From NCBI RefSeq assembly GCF_016405985.1, contig NZ_JAEFCF010000024.1, positions 20,763-84,762 on the forward strand: a stretch of DNA of 64,000 bases, written 5' to 3'. A program made the translations under genes and the position numbers. This DNA comes from Paracoccus sp. IB05 (GTDB lineage Bacteria > Pseudomonadota > Alphaproteobacteria > Rhodobacterales > Rhodobacteraceae). Shown in pieces: positions 53,215 through 61,215 of this stretch (positions are counted from its first letter, which is position 1; every line of letters starts with the position of its first letter). The notes below the pieces were generated by a model. The model made no database searches. It was not told where the DNA came from and worked only from the letters and a program-made list of their open reading frames with translations.

Positions 53215-53619
53215 ATGACCAGCATCCTCGACCAGATCGGCGGAGAGGAGGCGCTCAGGCGCCTCGTCAACCGTTTCTATGATCTGGTCGAGACCGATCC
53301 GCGCGGCCGGCAGATCCTGCATCTGCATTTCCGCGGTCATGGGCTGAGCCATGTGCGGGAAGAACAGTTCAACTTTCTTTCGGGTTTTCTGGGCGGCAGA
53401 CGCTATTACCTTGAAAAACATGGAAATATGGACGTGAAGACAATGCACGCCCATATCCCGATCCGGGCAGGCGATGCCGATGACTGGCTGGCGCTGATGG
53501 ATCAGGCAATCCTCGATTGTGGGCTCAGCGGCCCGCATGTCGACAGAATGCGCGCGACCTTTACCCGGGTCGCGCATGTGCTGGTCAATGATCTTCCCGC
53601 CTCGGGGATTCCCGCCTGA
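53215..53619 (+). CDS. Group II truncated haemoglobin
   Basis: The 134-aa protein has the 2-on-2 globin pattern of group II (TrHbO-like). Phe21-Tyr22 in VNRFYDLV matches the B9-B10 pair, FNFLSGFLGGRRYYLEKHG matches the E-helix to F region, His78 in TMHAHIPI is the likely proximal F8 ligand, and Trp91 in DDWLALMDQ matches the conserved G8 Trp. It would bind O2 or NO. It follows tdm within 42 bp and seems co-transcribed. Tdm itself needs no oxygen as cosubstrate, so the link is unexplained; protecting an iron site or supplying O2 to an amine monooxygenase elsewhere are possibilities. The stop is 3 bp from that of the convergent gck. Confidence 0.9.
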   Translation: MTSILDQIGGEEALRRLVNRFYDLVETDPRGRQILHLHFRGHGLSHVREEQFNFLSGFLGGRRYYLEKHGNMDVKTMHAHIPIRAGDADDWLALMDQAILDCGLSGPHVDRMRATFTRVAHVLVNDLPASGIPA

Positions 53620-53622
53620 GGC

Positions 53623-54900
53623 TCAGCCGATCAGCAGGATCTGCACATCGGCCACATTGGTGCCACTGGCGCCGGTGATCAGCAGATCACCCGAGGCCGC
53701 CAGCGCCTTGTTGGAATCATTATTCGCAAGCAAAGCCTCGGGGTCGACGCCTCCGCGCATCCGCGCGGCCGAGCCCGCATCGACCAGCCCGCCCGCCGCA
53801 TCGGTTGGCCCATCGCGCCCGTCAGTGCCGCCAGACAGAAAGACCCAGGGGCCGGTGACGCCTGTGGCCCCAAGCGCCACGCGAAGTGCAAGCTCTTGAT
53901 TTCGACCGCCTTTACCGTCTCCGCGCAGCGTCACTGTGGTCTCACCACCCCAGATCAGGCAGGCCCCGGGCGCGGCCTGTTCCGCCGCCGCGAGAATCGT
54001 CTCTGCCGCAGCCCCCACATCACCGGTCAGCGGCTGATCCATGATCACCACCGGATGGCCCGCGCCATCGCGGATCGCTTCCAGGCTTTGCCGGTTCGAC
54101 CCGATCAGCCGGTTCAGCGCAGCCATGGGTGGCGGGGATTCGTCTTCCGCAGCACTCAGATGCGCCCGGGCCGATGCGGGCAAGGCCTCCCACAGACCGG
54201 CCCTGCGCAGGATGTCGCCCGCCGCCGCCCGCCCGCCCAGAGGCGCCACGGTTGGTCCGCTCGCGATCGTGCGCAGATCATCGCCGATCACATCGGAAAG
54301 GATCCAGGCCGAAACCGGCGCCGGTGCCGCCAGCCGCAGCATGCCCCCGCCTTTCAGCTGCGACAGGTTCTGCCGAATCAGGTTCATCTGAGTGATATCA
54401 AGCCCGCCCGCGAGCAAAAGCCGGTTCACTTCGGCCTTGTCCGCAAGGCTGACGCCCTCGACCGGCGCCGGCAACAGCGCCGAGCCACCGCCCGAGATCA
54501 GTGCGATCACCCGGTCATCCGCCCCTGCCCCGTGCAACGCCGCCATCACCGCCTGACCGGCGCGCAGCCCATTCTCATCGGGCACCGGATGACCCGAGGC
54601 AAAAACCTGCACGCGCCCGAACCCATCGGGCAGGGACGCGGCATTTTCGTAATTCGTCACCAGAATGACCTCAGCCTCCGGCGACAGATGCCGCAGCGCT
54701 TCGGCCACCATCGGCACCGCCGCCTTTCCGACGGCGATGACGATCTGGCGCCCGGGCGCCAAAGGAAAGGGCGCAGTTTCCAGCGCACGCCTGAGCGCCA
54801 ATGCCGGATCCGCCGCCTGAACCGCACGCGCGAACAACGCCCGCGCCTCTTCGCGCAGCCCCGAAATCTCAGCCCGGGCCGCGCCCTCTCCCCTGGTCAT
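53623..54900 (-). CDS. gck: Glycerate 2-kinase (MOFRL family)
   Basis: The 425-aa kinase phosphorylates D-glycerate to 2-phosphoglycerate, a serine-cycle step. The N-terminal domain has VIAVGKAAVPMV and ISGGGSALLPAP (near 140). The C-terminal MOFRL domain has GKGGRNQELAL, GGTDGRDGPTDAAGG and ITGASGTNVADVQILLIG. This is the GckA/TtuD class, unrelated to GlxK. It starts 3 bp after the mcl stop, so mcl and gck form an operon, and it meets the haemoglobin gene tail to tail. Confidence 0.95.
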   Translation of the reverse strand: MTRGEGAARAEISGLREEARALFARAVQAADPALALRRALETAPFPLAPGRQIVIAVGKAAVPMVAEALRHLSPEAEVILVTNYENAASLPDGFGRVQVFASGHPVPDENGLRAGQAVMAALHGAGADDRVIALISGGGSALLPAPVEGVSLADKAEVNRLLLAGGLDITQMNLIRQNLSQLKGGGMLRLAAPAPVSAWILSDVIGDDLRTIASGPTVAPLGGRAAAGDILRRAGLWEALPASARAHLSAAEDESPPPMAALNRLIGSNRQSLEAIRDGAGHPVVIMDQPLTGDVGAAAETILAAAEQAAPGACLIWGGETTVTLRGDGKGGRNQELALRVALGATGVTGPWVFLSGGTDGRDGPTDAAGGLVDAGSAARMRGGVDPEALLANNDSNKALAASGDLLITGASGTNVADVQILLIG

Positions 54901-54903
54901 ATC

Positions 54904-55878
54904 TTACCCTGCGATTTGTTTGGCTTTTTCCACCAGAACTTCTGCCTGACGGATCGACGCATAGTCAATCAGGCGCCCATCGAGCGAGACTGCCCCCTTG
55001 CCTTCGGTCGCCGCCTTGGCCATCGCCTCGAGGATGCGTTTCGCGCGGGTGACCTCGGCTTCGGACGGGCTCATCACCTCATTGGCAAGATCGACCTGGC
55101 TCGGATGGATCGCCCATTTGCCCTCACAGCCCAGCACCGCCGCGCGCTTTGCCGCCGCACGATAGCCGTCGGGGTCCGAGAAATCGCCAAACGGCCCATC
55201 CACCGGGCGAAGCCCGTTCGCGCGCGCCGCAACCACCATCCGCGCCAGCGCGTAATGCCACATATCGCCCCAATGGACGGCGCGGGTGCCGTCTTCCAGC
55301 GGGTCGGTCAGCACCGAATAATCCGGGTTCACACCGCCGATGATCGTGGTCCGCGCCCGGGTCGAGGCCGCGTAATCCGCCACACCGAAATGCAGGCTCT
55401 CATTGCGTTTGGACGCACCTGCGATCTCGGTCACGTTCTGCATGCCAAGCGCGGTCTCGATGATATGTTCAAAGCCGATTCGTTTTTTGTAACCCCTGGC
55501 ATCCTCGATCTGCGTCACCAGCATATCGACGGCATAGACATCGGCAGCGGTGCCCACTTTCGGGATCATGATCAGGTCGAGCCGCTCGCCCGCCTGCTCC
55601 ACCACATCGACAACATCGCGATACATGTAATGCGTATCGAGCCCGTTGATTCGCACCGACATGGTTTTCTTGCCCCAGTCCATCTCGTTCAGGGCCTTGA
55701 TGATATTCTTGCGGGCCTGGGCTTTGTCATCGGGCGCCACCGCATCCTCGAGATCGAGGAACACGACATCCGCATCAGATTGTGCAGCCTTTTCAAAGAG
55801 TTGTGGCTGGCTGCCCGGAACTGCCAATTCGCTGCGATTCAGCCGTGCCGGTGCCTGTTCGATGGGGTGAAAGCTCAT
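54904..55878 (-). CDS. mcl: L-malyl-CoA / beta-methylmalyl-CoA lyase
   Basis: The 324-aa CitE-like lyase cleaves malyl-CoA to glyoxylate and acetyl-CoA, the exit of the serine cycle; the Rhodobacter homologue (Mcl1) also cleaves beta-methylmalyl-CoA. Motifs: RSELAVPGSQPQLFEKA at the N-terminus, VFLDLEDAVAPDDK with the Mg-ligand region, VRINGLDTHYMYRD, IGFEHIIETALG, and GCEGKWAIHPSQV near the C-terminus. The ATG has AGGAGGA 7 nt upstream. It partners with mtkAB, encoded divergently 2 kb away, which make malyl-CoA. Confidence 0.96.
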   Translation of the reverse strand: MSFHPIEQAPARLNRSELAVPGSQPQLFEKAAQSDADVVFLDLEDAVAPDDKAQARKNIIKALNEMDWGKKTMSVRINGLDTHYMYRDVVDVVEQAGERLDLIMIPKVGTAADVYAVDMLVTQIEDARGYKKRIGFEHIIETALGMQNVTEIAGASKRNESLHFGVADYAASTRARTTIIGGVNPDYSVLTDPLEDGTRAVHWGDMWHYALARMVVAARANGLRPVDGPFGDFSDPDGYRAAAKRAAVLGCEGKWAIHPSQVDLANEVMSPSEAEVTRAKRILEAMAKAATEGKGAVSLDGRLIDYASIRQAEVLVEKAKQIAG

Positions 55879-55921
55879 TGTGGATCCTCCTCAGGATGTG
55901 ATCTGTGCTGATCCAATGCGA

Positions 55922-55958
55922 GAAAGAAAATTACTTTCCTGTCAAGAAATATTATTTC
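55922..55958. promoter_or_regulatory. Putative mcl-gck promoter/operator with two dyads
   Basis: On the minus strand a perfect TTGACA (55945-55940) lies between two AT-rich dyads, GAAAT-ATT-ATTTC (55946-55958) and GAAAG-7 nt-CTTTC (55922-55938), 44-80 bp upstream of the mcl ATG. No good -10 follows at 16-18 bp, which would fit an activator-dependent promoter. It begins just past the regulator's stop codon. Confidence 0.45.
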
Positions 55959-56626
55959 TGCGCTGTAAATGCGAGCCGCGCGGCCCCGGCATCTCCGCTC
56001 TGCTGATGCGAGTAAAACCACGCGATTGCCTGAGCACGGCTATGGACGCCGAGCTTTTCATAAAGGTTCGACAAGTGAAATTTCACCGTATTGGCCGAGA
56101 TGCCGAAATCGCCCGCCAGGTCGCGATTCGTCAGCCCGCGTGCCAATGCCTCCAGCAGCGATTTTTCGCGTCGCGTCAGCTGGTGGATCGGGTCGGTCTG
56201 CAGCTCGCGCACGTCGAGAAACGGGAAAACCATCTGGCCCGAAGCCACCGCGAGACAGGTATCGACCAGCTTCTCGACCGAGGTGGAGCGCGCGACAAAC
56301 CCGGCAGCACCGGCGATCATCGACTTGCGGGGCAATTCGCCGTTCTGGTCATCGCCATAGACGATCAGCCGGGGCGCATTGGGCTGATCGCGCAACACCT
56401 CGATCAGCTTCTGGCCGCCGAGCGCGGGGATCCGCCAGTCGATAATCCCCAGTTCCACCGGCACCCGCATCACGGCGCCAAGAAACCCCTCGGCGCTTGA
56501 ACTGGTGGCGACCAGAGAGAATCGGGGATCACGGTCGAAAATCTCAGACATCGCGCCCAGAACCAGCGGATTGCTGTCCGCAAGCGCGAGCGAGATCTGT
56601 CGGGACGCTGGGCTAAGCGCTTGCAT
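55952..56626 (-). CDS. NarL/LuxR-family response regulator of the one-carbon genes
   Basis: The 224-aa protein has an N-terminal receiver-like domain and a C-terminal LuxR HTH (LTRREKSLLEALARGLTNRDLAGDFGISANTVKFHL split over about 148-183). Asp63 (IIDWR) is the likely phosphoacceptor. The acidic pocket has only Asp17 (ALADSN), and the conserved Lys is Arg in GFVARSTS, so classical phosphorylation is doubtful. It is divergent from sgaA and upstream of mcl-gck, ideally placed to control both. No histidine kinase is nearby. A dyad 22-41 bp before its start hints at autoregulation. Confidence 0.88.
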   Translation of the reverse strand: MQALSPASRQISLALADSNPLVLGAMSEIFDRDPRFSLVATSSSAEGFLGAVMRVPVELGIIDWRIPALGGQKLIEVLRDQPNAPRLIVYGDDQNGELPRKSMIAGAAGFVARSTSVEKLVDTCLAVASGQMVFPFLDVRELQTDPIHQLTRREKSLLEALARGLTNRDLAGDFGISANTVKFHLSNLYEKLGVHSRAQAIAWFYSHQQSGDAGAARLAFTAQK

Positions 56627-56846
56627 TCACAACCCTTCCGCTAGAAAACCTACCCGTATGGATAGGTAAATTTTCGGTATACATCCGCATATCAAGACAT
56701 TCTGGCAGGTTTTTTCCTACCCAAACAGAAGCCCAAAAGCAGGAGGTAGTTCCGTTGTGAAACTTTCATAACAAGTATTCCCTGAGGTCAACGATTATTC
56801 ACGGCGAGCAGGGAATAACCCGACGCCGCCCCATGGGAGGACTGTT
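56627..56846. promoter_or_regulatory. Divergent regulatory region between the LuxR-type regulator and sgaA
   Basis: These 220 bp hold several candidate sites. ACCTACCC-gtat-GGATAGGT (56648-56667) is an imperfect dyad, 7 of 8 matched. CCTACCC recurs at 56716-56722, and GGAGGTAG (56742-56749) contains its inverse core. TATTCCCTG (56776-56784) and CAGGGAATA (56809-56817) form a perfect 9-bp inverted repeat 30-71 bp before the sgaA ATG, which could be an operator or a leader hairpin. GGGAGGA precedes the sgaA start. Confidence 0.55.
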
Positions 56847-58040
56847 ATGCAAGGTATCCGCGGCCTTTTCGTCCCCGGCCCAACCAATGTGCCCGAGGCG
56901 ATTCGCAAAGCGATCGACGTGCCGATGGAGGATCATCGTTCGCCCGATGTGCCTGCACTGGTGCTGCCGCTGTTCCAGGATCTGAAGAAGGTCTTCCACA
57001 CTGAAACCGGTCAGGTCTTCGTGTTCCCGGCGACCGGGACCGGCGGCTGGGAAGCCTCGATCACCAATACATTGTCGCCCGGCGACAAGGTTCTGGCGCC
57101 GCGTTTCGGACAATTCTCGGTGCTCTGGGTTGATCTCTGCCAGCGCCTTGGCCTCGATGTTGAAACCATCGACTGCGAATGGGGCACCGGCGTGCCGCTC
57201 GACAAGCTGGCCGAGCGCCTCAGCGCTGATAAAAAGCGCGAGATCAAGGCGATCCTCGCCTGCCATAACGAGACCGCGACCGGGGTGACCTCGGATATCG
57301 CCGGTGTTCGAAAAGTGATGGATCAGTGCGATCACCCGGCTTTGCTTTACGTAGACGGCATCTCCTCCATCGGGTCGATCGAGTTCCGCATGGATGACTG
57401 GGGTGTCGACCTCGCGGTGGCCGGCTCGCAAAAGGGCTTCATGATGCCGGCGGGTCTGGCAATCATCGGCGTCAGCCAGAAAGCGCTGGAGGCCTCGAAA
57501 ACCAACGGGCTGCGCCGTTGCTACTTTGACTTCAAGGATATGACCGCGACCAACGCGACCGGTTACTTCCCCTATACGCCGCCGATGAATATGCTGCGCG
57601 GGTTGCGCGCCTCGCTCGACCGCATCAATGCGGAAGGGATCGAGAATATCTGGGCGCGGCATAAATTCCTTGCCGAAGGCGTGCGTCGCGCAGTCTCCGC
57701 CTGGGATATGACGCTCTGCGCGAAAGAGCCGAAATGGCATTCCGACACCGTCAGCGCCATCGTCGTGCCCGAAGGCCATGACGCCCGCAAGGTGATCGCG
57801 CGCGCCTATGACCGTTACGGCCTGTCGCTTGGTGCCGGGCTGTCGGTCGTGGCCGGCAAGGTCTTCCGCATCGGCCATCTCGGCGATCTGAACGAGCTGA
57901 TGCTGATGATGGCGCTTGGCGGTGCCGAGATGTCGATGCGCGATGTGGGCATCCCGATCGAGGCGGGCTCCGGCGTCGCGGCGGCCGAGGAATTCTGGCG
58001 TAAATCCAATTCGCGCTCGATGGCGCTGGCGGCAGAATAA
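56847..58040 (+). CDS. sgaA: Serine-glyoxylate aminotransferase
   Basis: The 397-aa class V PLP enzyme transfers the amino group of serine to glyoxylate, giving hydroxypyruvate and glycine. It begins [16 protein letters not shown], the family hallmark. [40 protein letters not shown], and [12 protein letters not shown] with the PLP Lys near residue 195 follow. The start is ATG 56847 with GGGAGGA 5-11 nt upstream. It is the first gene of the serine-cycle operon. Confidence 0.97.
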   Translation: MQGIRGLFVPGPTNVPEAIRKAIDVPMEDHRSPDVPALVLPLFQDLKKVFHTETGQVFVFPATGTGGWEASITNTLSPGDKVLAPRFGQFSVLWVDLCQRLGLDVETIDCEWGTGVPLDKLAERLSADKKREIKAILACHNETATGVTSDIAGVRKVMDQCDHPALLYVDGISSIGSIEFRMDDWGVDLAVAGSQKGFMMPAGLAIIGVSQKALEASKTNGLRRCYFDFKDMTATNATGYFPYTPPMNMLRGLRASLDRINAEGIENIWARHKFLAEGVRRAVSAWDMTLCAKEPKWHSDTVSAIVVPEGHDARKVIARAYDRYGLSLGAGLSVVAGKVFRIGHLGDLNELMLMMALGGAEMSMRDVGIPIEAGSGVAAAEEFWRKSNSRSMALAAE

Positions 58041-58049
58041 GCCGTTTCC

Positions 58050-58099
58050 CTGGCTGCGGCATCGCCCGCAGCCAGACACCAACCGCGAAAAAAACGCGG
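58050..58099. other. Two hairpins between sgaA and mtkA
   Basis: CTGGCTGCGG (58050-58059) and CCGCAGCCAG (58066-58075) form a perfect 10-bp stem with a 6-nt loop. CCGCG-A7-CGCGG (58083-58099) forms a second stem. They lie in the only sizeable gap (95 bp) of the operon and could stop some transcripts or protect the sgaA message, setting different levels of sgaA and mtkA. Confidence 0.55.
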
Positions 58100-58135
58100 A
58101 AATTCACAACCATAACCGGTCAGGGAGGGCCGCGC

Positions 58136-59335
58136 ATGGACATTCATGAATATCAGGCGAAAGAGATTCTTCACCGTTTCGGTGTTGCAATTCCGGATGG
58201 GGCGCTGGCCTACAGCCCCGAACAGGCGGCCTACCGCGCAAGGGAAATGGGGGGCACACGCTGGATCGTGAAGGCCCAGGTCCATGCCGGCGGGCGTGGC
58301 AAGGCCGGCGGCGTCAAGATCTGTTCCTCGGAACATGAGATCCAGGACGCCACCAATGAGATGTTCGGCCGCCGTCTGGTCACGCATCAGACCGGCGCCG
58401 AAGGCAAGGGCATTTACCGCATCTATGTCGAGGCGGCAGTGCCGTTCGAGCGCGAGATCTATCTCGGCTTCGTGCTTGACCGTTCGTCGCAGCGGGTGAT
58501 GATCGTCGCCTCTTCGGAAGGCGGGATGGAGATCGAAGAAATCTCGGCCACCCGGCCGGAAAGCATCGTGCGCTCGACGGTCGAGCCGGCGGTGGGCCTT
58601 CAGGAATTCCAGGCGCGGGAAATCGCGTTTGCACTGAAGATCCCGACCGACATGATCCAGCAGATGGTGCGCACGCTGCAGGGCTGCTACCGCGCCTTCA
58701 CCGAGCTTGACGCGACCATGGTCGAGATCAACCCGCTGGTGATCACCGCCGACCGCCGCATCCTGGCGCTCGACGCGAAAATGACCTTTGATACCAATGC
58801 CTTGTTCCGTCACCCGGCCATTGCCGAGCTGCGCGACAAAAGCCAGGAAGACCCGCGCGAAAGCCGCGCGGCGGATCGTGGCCTCTCTTACATCGGCCTG
58901 TCCGGCAATATCGGCTGCATCGTGAACGGCGCCGGGCTTGCCATGGCGACGATGGATACGATCAAGCTGGCGGGTGGCGAGCCCGCGAACTTCCTCGATA
59001 TCGGCGGCGGCGCGACGCCCGAGCGGGTGGCGAAGGCGTTTCGCCTCGTGAATTCGGATGAAAACGTTCAGGCGATCCTTGTGAACATCTTCGCCGGCAT
59101 CAACCGCTGCGACTGGGTGGCCGAAGGTGTGGTCCAGGCGCTTCAGGCCAATCCGGTCGATGTGCCGGTCGTGGTGCGGCTCGCGGGCACCAATGTCGAG
59201 GAAGGGCTGAAGATCCTTGCGAAAAGCGGACTGCCGATCATCCGCGCGACCTCGCTGATGGAGGCAGCAGATCGCGCTGTTTCGGCCTGGAAAAACGACA
59301 AAACCCAGAACACCCGGATGAGGATCGTGAAATGA
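58136..59335 (+). CDS. mtkA: Malate-CoA ligase (malate thiokinase), large/beta subunit
   Basis: The 399-aa ATP-grasp subunit works with MtkB to make malyl-CoA from malate, CoA and ATP. It is homologous to Suc[35 protein letters not shown], and VEINPLVIT with metal ligands, then [17 protein letters not shown]. The NRCDWVAEG variant and its pairing with sgaA and hprA fit MtkA rather than succinyl-CoA synthetase. It follows sgaA by 95 bp; AGGGAGG precedes the ATG; it overlaps mtkB by 4 nt. Confidence 0.96.
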   Translation: MDIHEYQAKEILHRFGVAIPDGALAYSPEQAAYRAREMGGTRWIVKAQVHAGGRGKAGGVKICSSEHEIQDATNEMFGRRLVTHQTGAEGKGIYRIYVEAAVPFEREIYLGFVLDRSSQRVMIVASSEGGMEIEEISATRPESIVRSTVEPAVGLQEFQAREIAFALKIPTDMIQQMVRTLQGCYRAFTELDATMVEINPLVITADRRILALDAKMTFDTNALFRHPAIAELRDKSQEDPRESRAADRGLSYIGLSGNIGCIVNGAGLAMATMDTIKLAGGEPANFLDIGGGATPERVAKAFRLVNSDENVQAILVNIFAGINRCDWVAEGVVQALQANPVDVPVVVRLAGTNVEEGLKILAKSGLPIIRATSLMEAADRAVSAWKNDKTQNTRMRIVK

Positions 59336-60219
59336 GCATCTTTCTCGACAGAAACACCCCCGTCATCATCCAGGGCATTACTGGCCGCATGGCGCAGTTC
59401 CACGCCAAGGAAATGCTGGATTACGGCACCAACCTCGTCGGCGGCGTCGTGCCTGGCAAGGCGGGCGAGACCGTCCACGGCGTCCCGGTTTTCGACACGG
59501 TAAAGCAAGCGGTCGAGGCCACCGGCGCCGAGGCGAGCCTTGTCTTCGTGCCCCCGCCCTTCGCCGCTGACAGCATCATGGAGGCCGCAGATGGCGGCAT
59601 CCGCTATTGCGTCTGCATCACCGACGGCATCCCGGCCCAGGATATGATCCGCGTCAAACGCTATATGATGCGTTACCCCAAGGAAAAGCGCATGGTCCTG
59701 ACCGGGCCGAACTGCGCCGGCACCATTTCTCCCGGGAAATCGCTGGTCGGCATCATGCCCGGGCATATCTATCTGCCCGGTCATGTGGGGATTGTCGGGC
59801 GCTCCGGCACGCTGGGCTATGAGGCGGCGCAGCAGCTGAAAGATCGCGGCATCGGGGTTTCGACCAGTGTCGGCATCGGCGGCGATCCGATCAACGGCTC
59901 GTCCTTCCGCGATATACTTGAGCAGTTCGAGAAGGATCCCGACACCCATATCGTCTGTCTGATCGGTGAAATCGGCGGCCCGCAAGAGGCCGAAGCCGCC
60001 GCCTGGATCCAGGAAAACATGACGAAACCGGTGGTCGCCTATATCGCCGGCCTCACCGCACCGAAGGGCCGCACGATGGGTCATGCCGGCGCGATCATCT
60101 CGGCCTTTGGCGAAAGCGCCAGCGAAAAGGTCGAGATCCTCACTGCCGCCGGCGTCACCGTGGCCGAGAACCCCTCGGTCATCGGTGAGACCATCGCCCG
60201 CGTGCTGAACGCCGCCTGA
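59332..60219 (+). CDS. mtkB: Malate-CoA ligase (malate thiokinase), small/alpha subunit
   Basis: The 295-aa CoA-binding subunit is homologous to Suc[19 protein letters not shown] is the CoA-binding Rossmann motif; [19 protein letters not shown] and [14 protein letters not shown] follow. The phosphorylated His is in [11 protein letters not shown] near residue 250. It overlaps mtkA by 4 nt, and hprA starts 21 nt downstream. The product malyl-CoA is the substrate of Mcl encoded on the opposite strand. Confidence 0.96.
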   Translation: MSIFLDRNTPVIIQGITGRMAQFHAKEMLDYGTNLVGGVVPGKAGETVHGVPVFDTVKQAVEATGAEASLVFVPPPFAADSIMEAADGGIRYCVCITDGIPAQDMIRVKRYMMRYPKEKRMVLTGPNCAGTISPGKSLVGIMPGHIYLPGHVGIVGRSGTLGYEAAQQLKDRGIGVSTSVGIGGDPINGSSFRDILEQFEKDPDTHIVCLIGEIGGPQEAEAAAWIQENMTKPVVAYIAGLTAPKGRTMGHAGAIISAFGESASEKVEILTAAGVTVAENPSVIGETIARVLNAA

Positions 60220-60240
60220 ACCGCAAGGGGGGAACGCATC

Positions 60241-61215
60241 ATGGCTGCAAAACCAAAGGTTCTTGTCACCCGCCGCTGGCCCGCTGCGGTCGAGGCGAAA
60301 ATGTCGGAGATCTTCGACACCGATCTGAACCGGGCCGACCGGCCTCTGGGGCTCGCAGAGTTCCGGGACGCCTTTCGCAGCTATGATGCTGTTCTTCCGA
60401 CGGTGACTGACAAACTCCCTGCCGAGGCCTTTTGCGAGGCCCCGGCGCGGGTGAAAATCCTTGCAAATTATGGGGTTGGATTTTCCCATATCGACACCGG
60501 ATCTGCGAAGGATCGCGGCATCATGGTGACGAATACGCCTGATGTGCTGTCAGAATGCACCGCTGATATCGCTATGACGCTGATGCTGATGGTGGCGCGG
60601 CGCGCCGGTGAAGGCGAGCGCGAGGTCCGGGACGGCAAATGGACCGGCTGGCGGCCGACCCATATGATCGGCACGCGGGTCTCGGGCGCAACGCTCGGCA
60701 TCATCGGCTTTGGCCGTATCGGCCAGGCGATGGCGCAGCGCGCGCATCACGGATTTGGCATGAAAATCCTGGTGCAAAACCGCTCGGCAATCGCGCCGGA
60801 GGTGCTCGCCCGCTATAATGCGGTGCAGGTGGAAACCATCGAAGACCTGTTGCCGGCCTGCGATTTCGTCTCGCTTCACTGCCCCGGGGGCGCGGCAAAC
60901 CGGCATCTGATCAATGCGCGGCGCCTCGACCTGATGCGGCCCGGTGCCTTCCTGATCAATACAGCGCGCGGCGAAGTGGTTGATGAACATGCGCTTTCCC
61001 GTGCGCTCTGGTATGGCACCATCGGTGGCGCCGGGCTTGATGTGTTTGAGCGCGAACCACAGATCCCGGCAGATCTTCTCAACAGCGACAACCTTGTGCT
61101 GCTGCCGCATCTGGGATCGGCAACCCGCGAAACCCGTGAGGCCATGGGGTTCCGCGTCTTTGAAAACCTGGTCGATTTCTTTGAGGGCCGCGCTCCTCGC
61201 GACAGGGTGGCATGA
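60241..61215 (+). CDS. hprA: Hydroxypyruvate reductase (D-2-hydroxyacid dehydrogenase family)
   Basis: The 324-aa enzyme reduces hydroxypyruvate to D-glycerate, the step after SgaA. Motifs: ILANYGVGFSHID, the nucleotide-binding GIIGFGRIGQAM near 153, LINTARGEVVDE with the catalytic Arg, GLDVFEREP with Glu, and LLPHLGSAT with the catalytic His near 282. A glyoxylate reductase activity is also common in this family. GGGGGGAA-type ribosome site is 8 nt upstream of the ATG. The stop overlaps ppc by 4 nt. Confidence 0.93.
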   Translation: MAAKPKVLVTRRWPAAVEAKMSEIFDTDLNRADRPLGLAEFRDAFRSYDAVLPTVTDKLPAEAFCEAPARVKILANYGVGFSHIDTGSAKDRGIMVTNTPDVLSECTADIAMTLMLMVARRAGEGEREVRDGKWTGWRPTHMIGTRVSGATLGIIGFGRIGQAMAQRAHHGFGMKILVQNRSAIAPEVLARYNAVQVETIEDLLPACDFVSLHCPGGAANRHLINARRLDLMRPGAFLINTARGEVVDEHALSRALWYGTIGGAGLDVFEREPQIPADLLNSDNLVLLPHLGSATRETREAMGFRVFENLVDFFEGRAPRDRVA

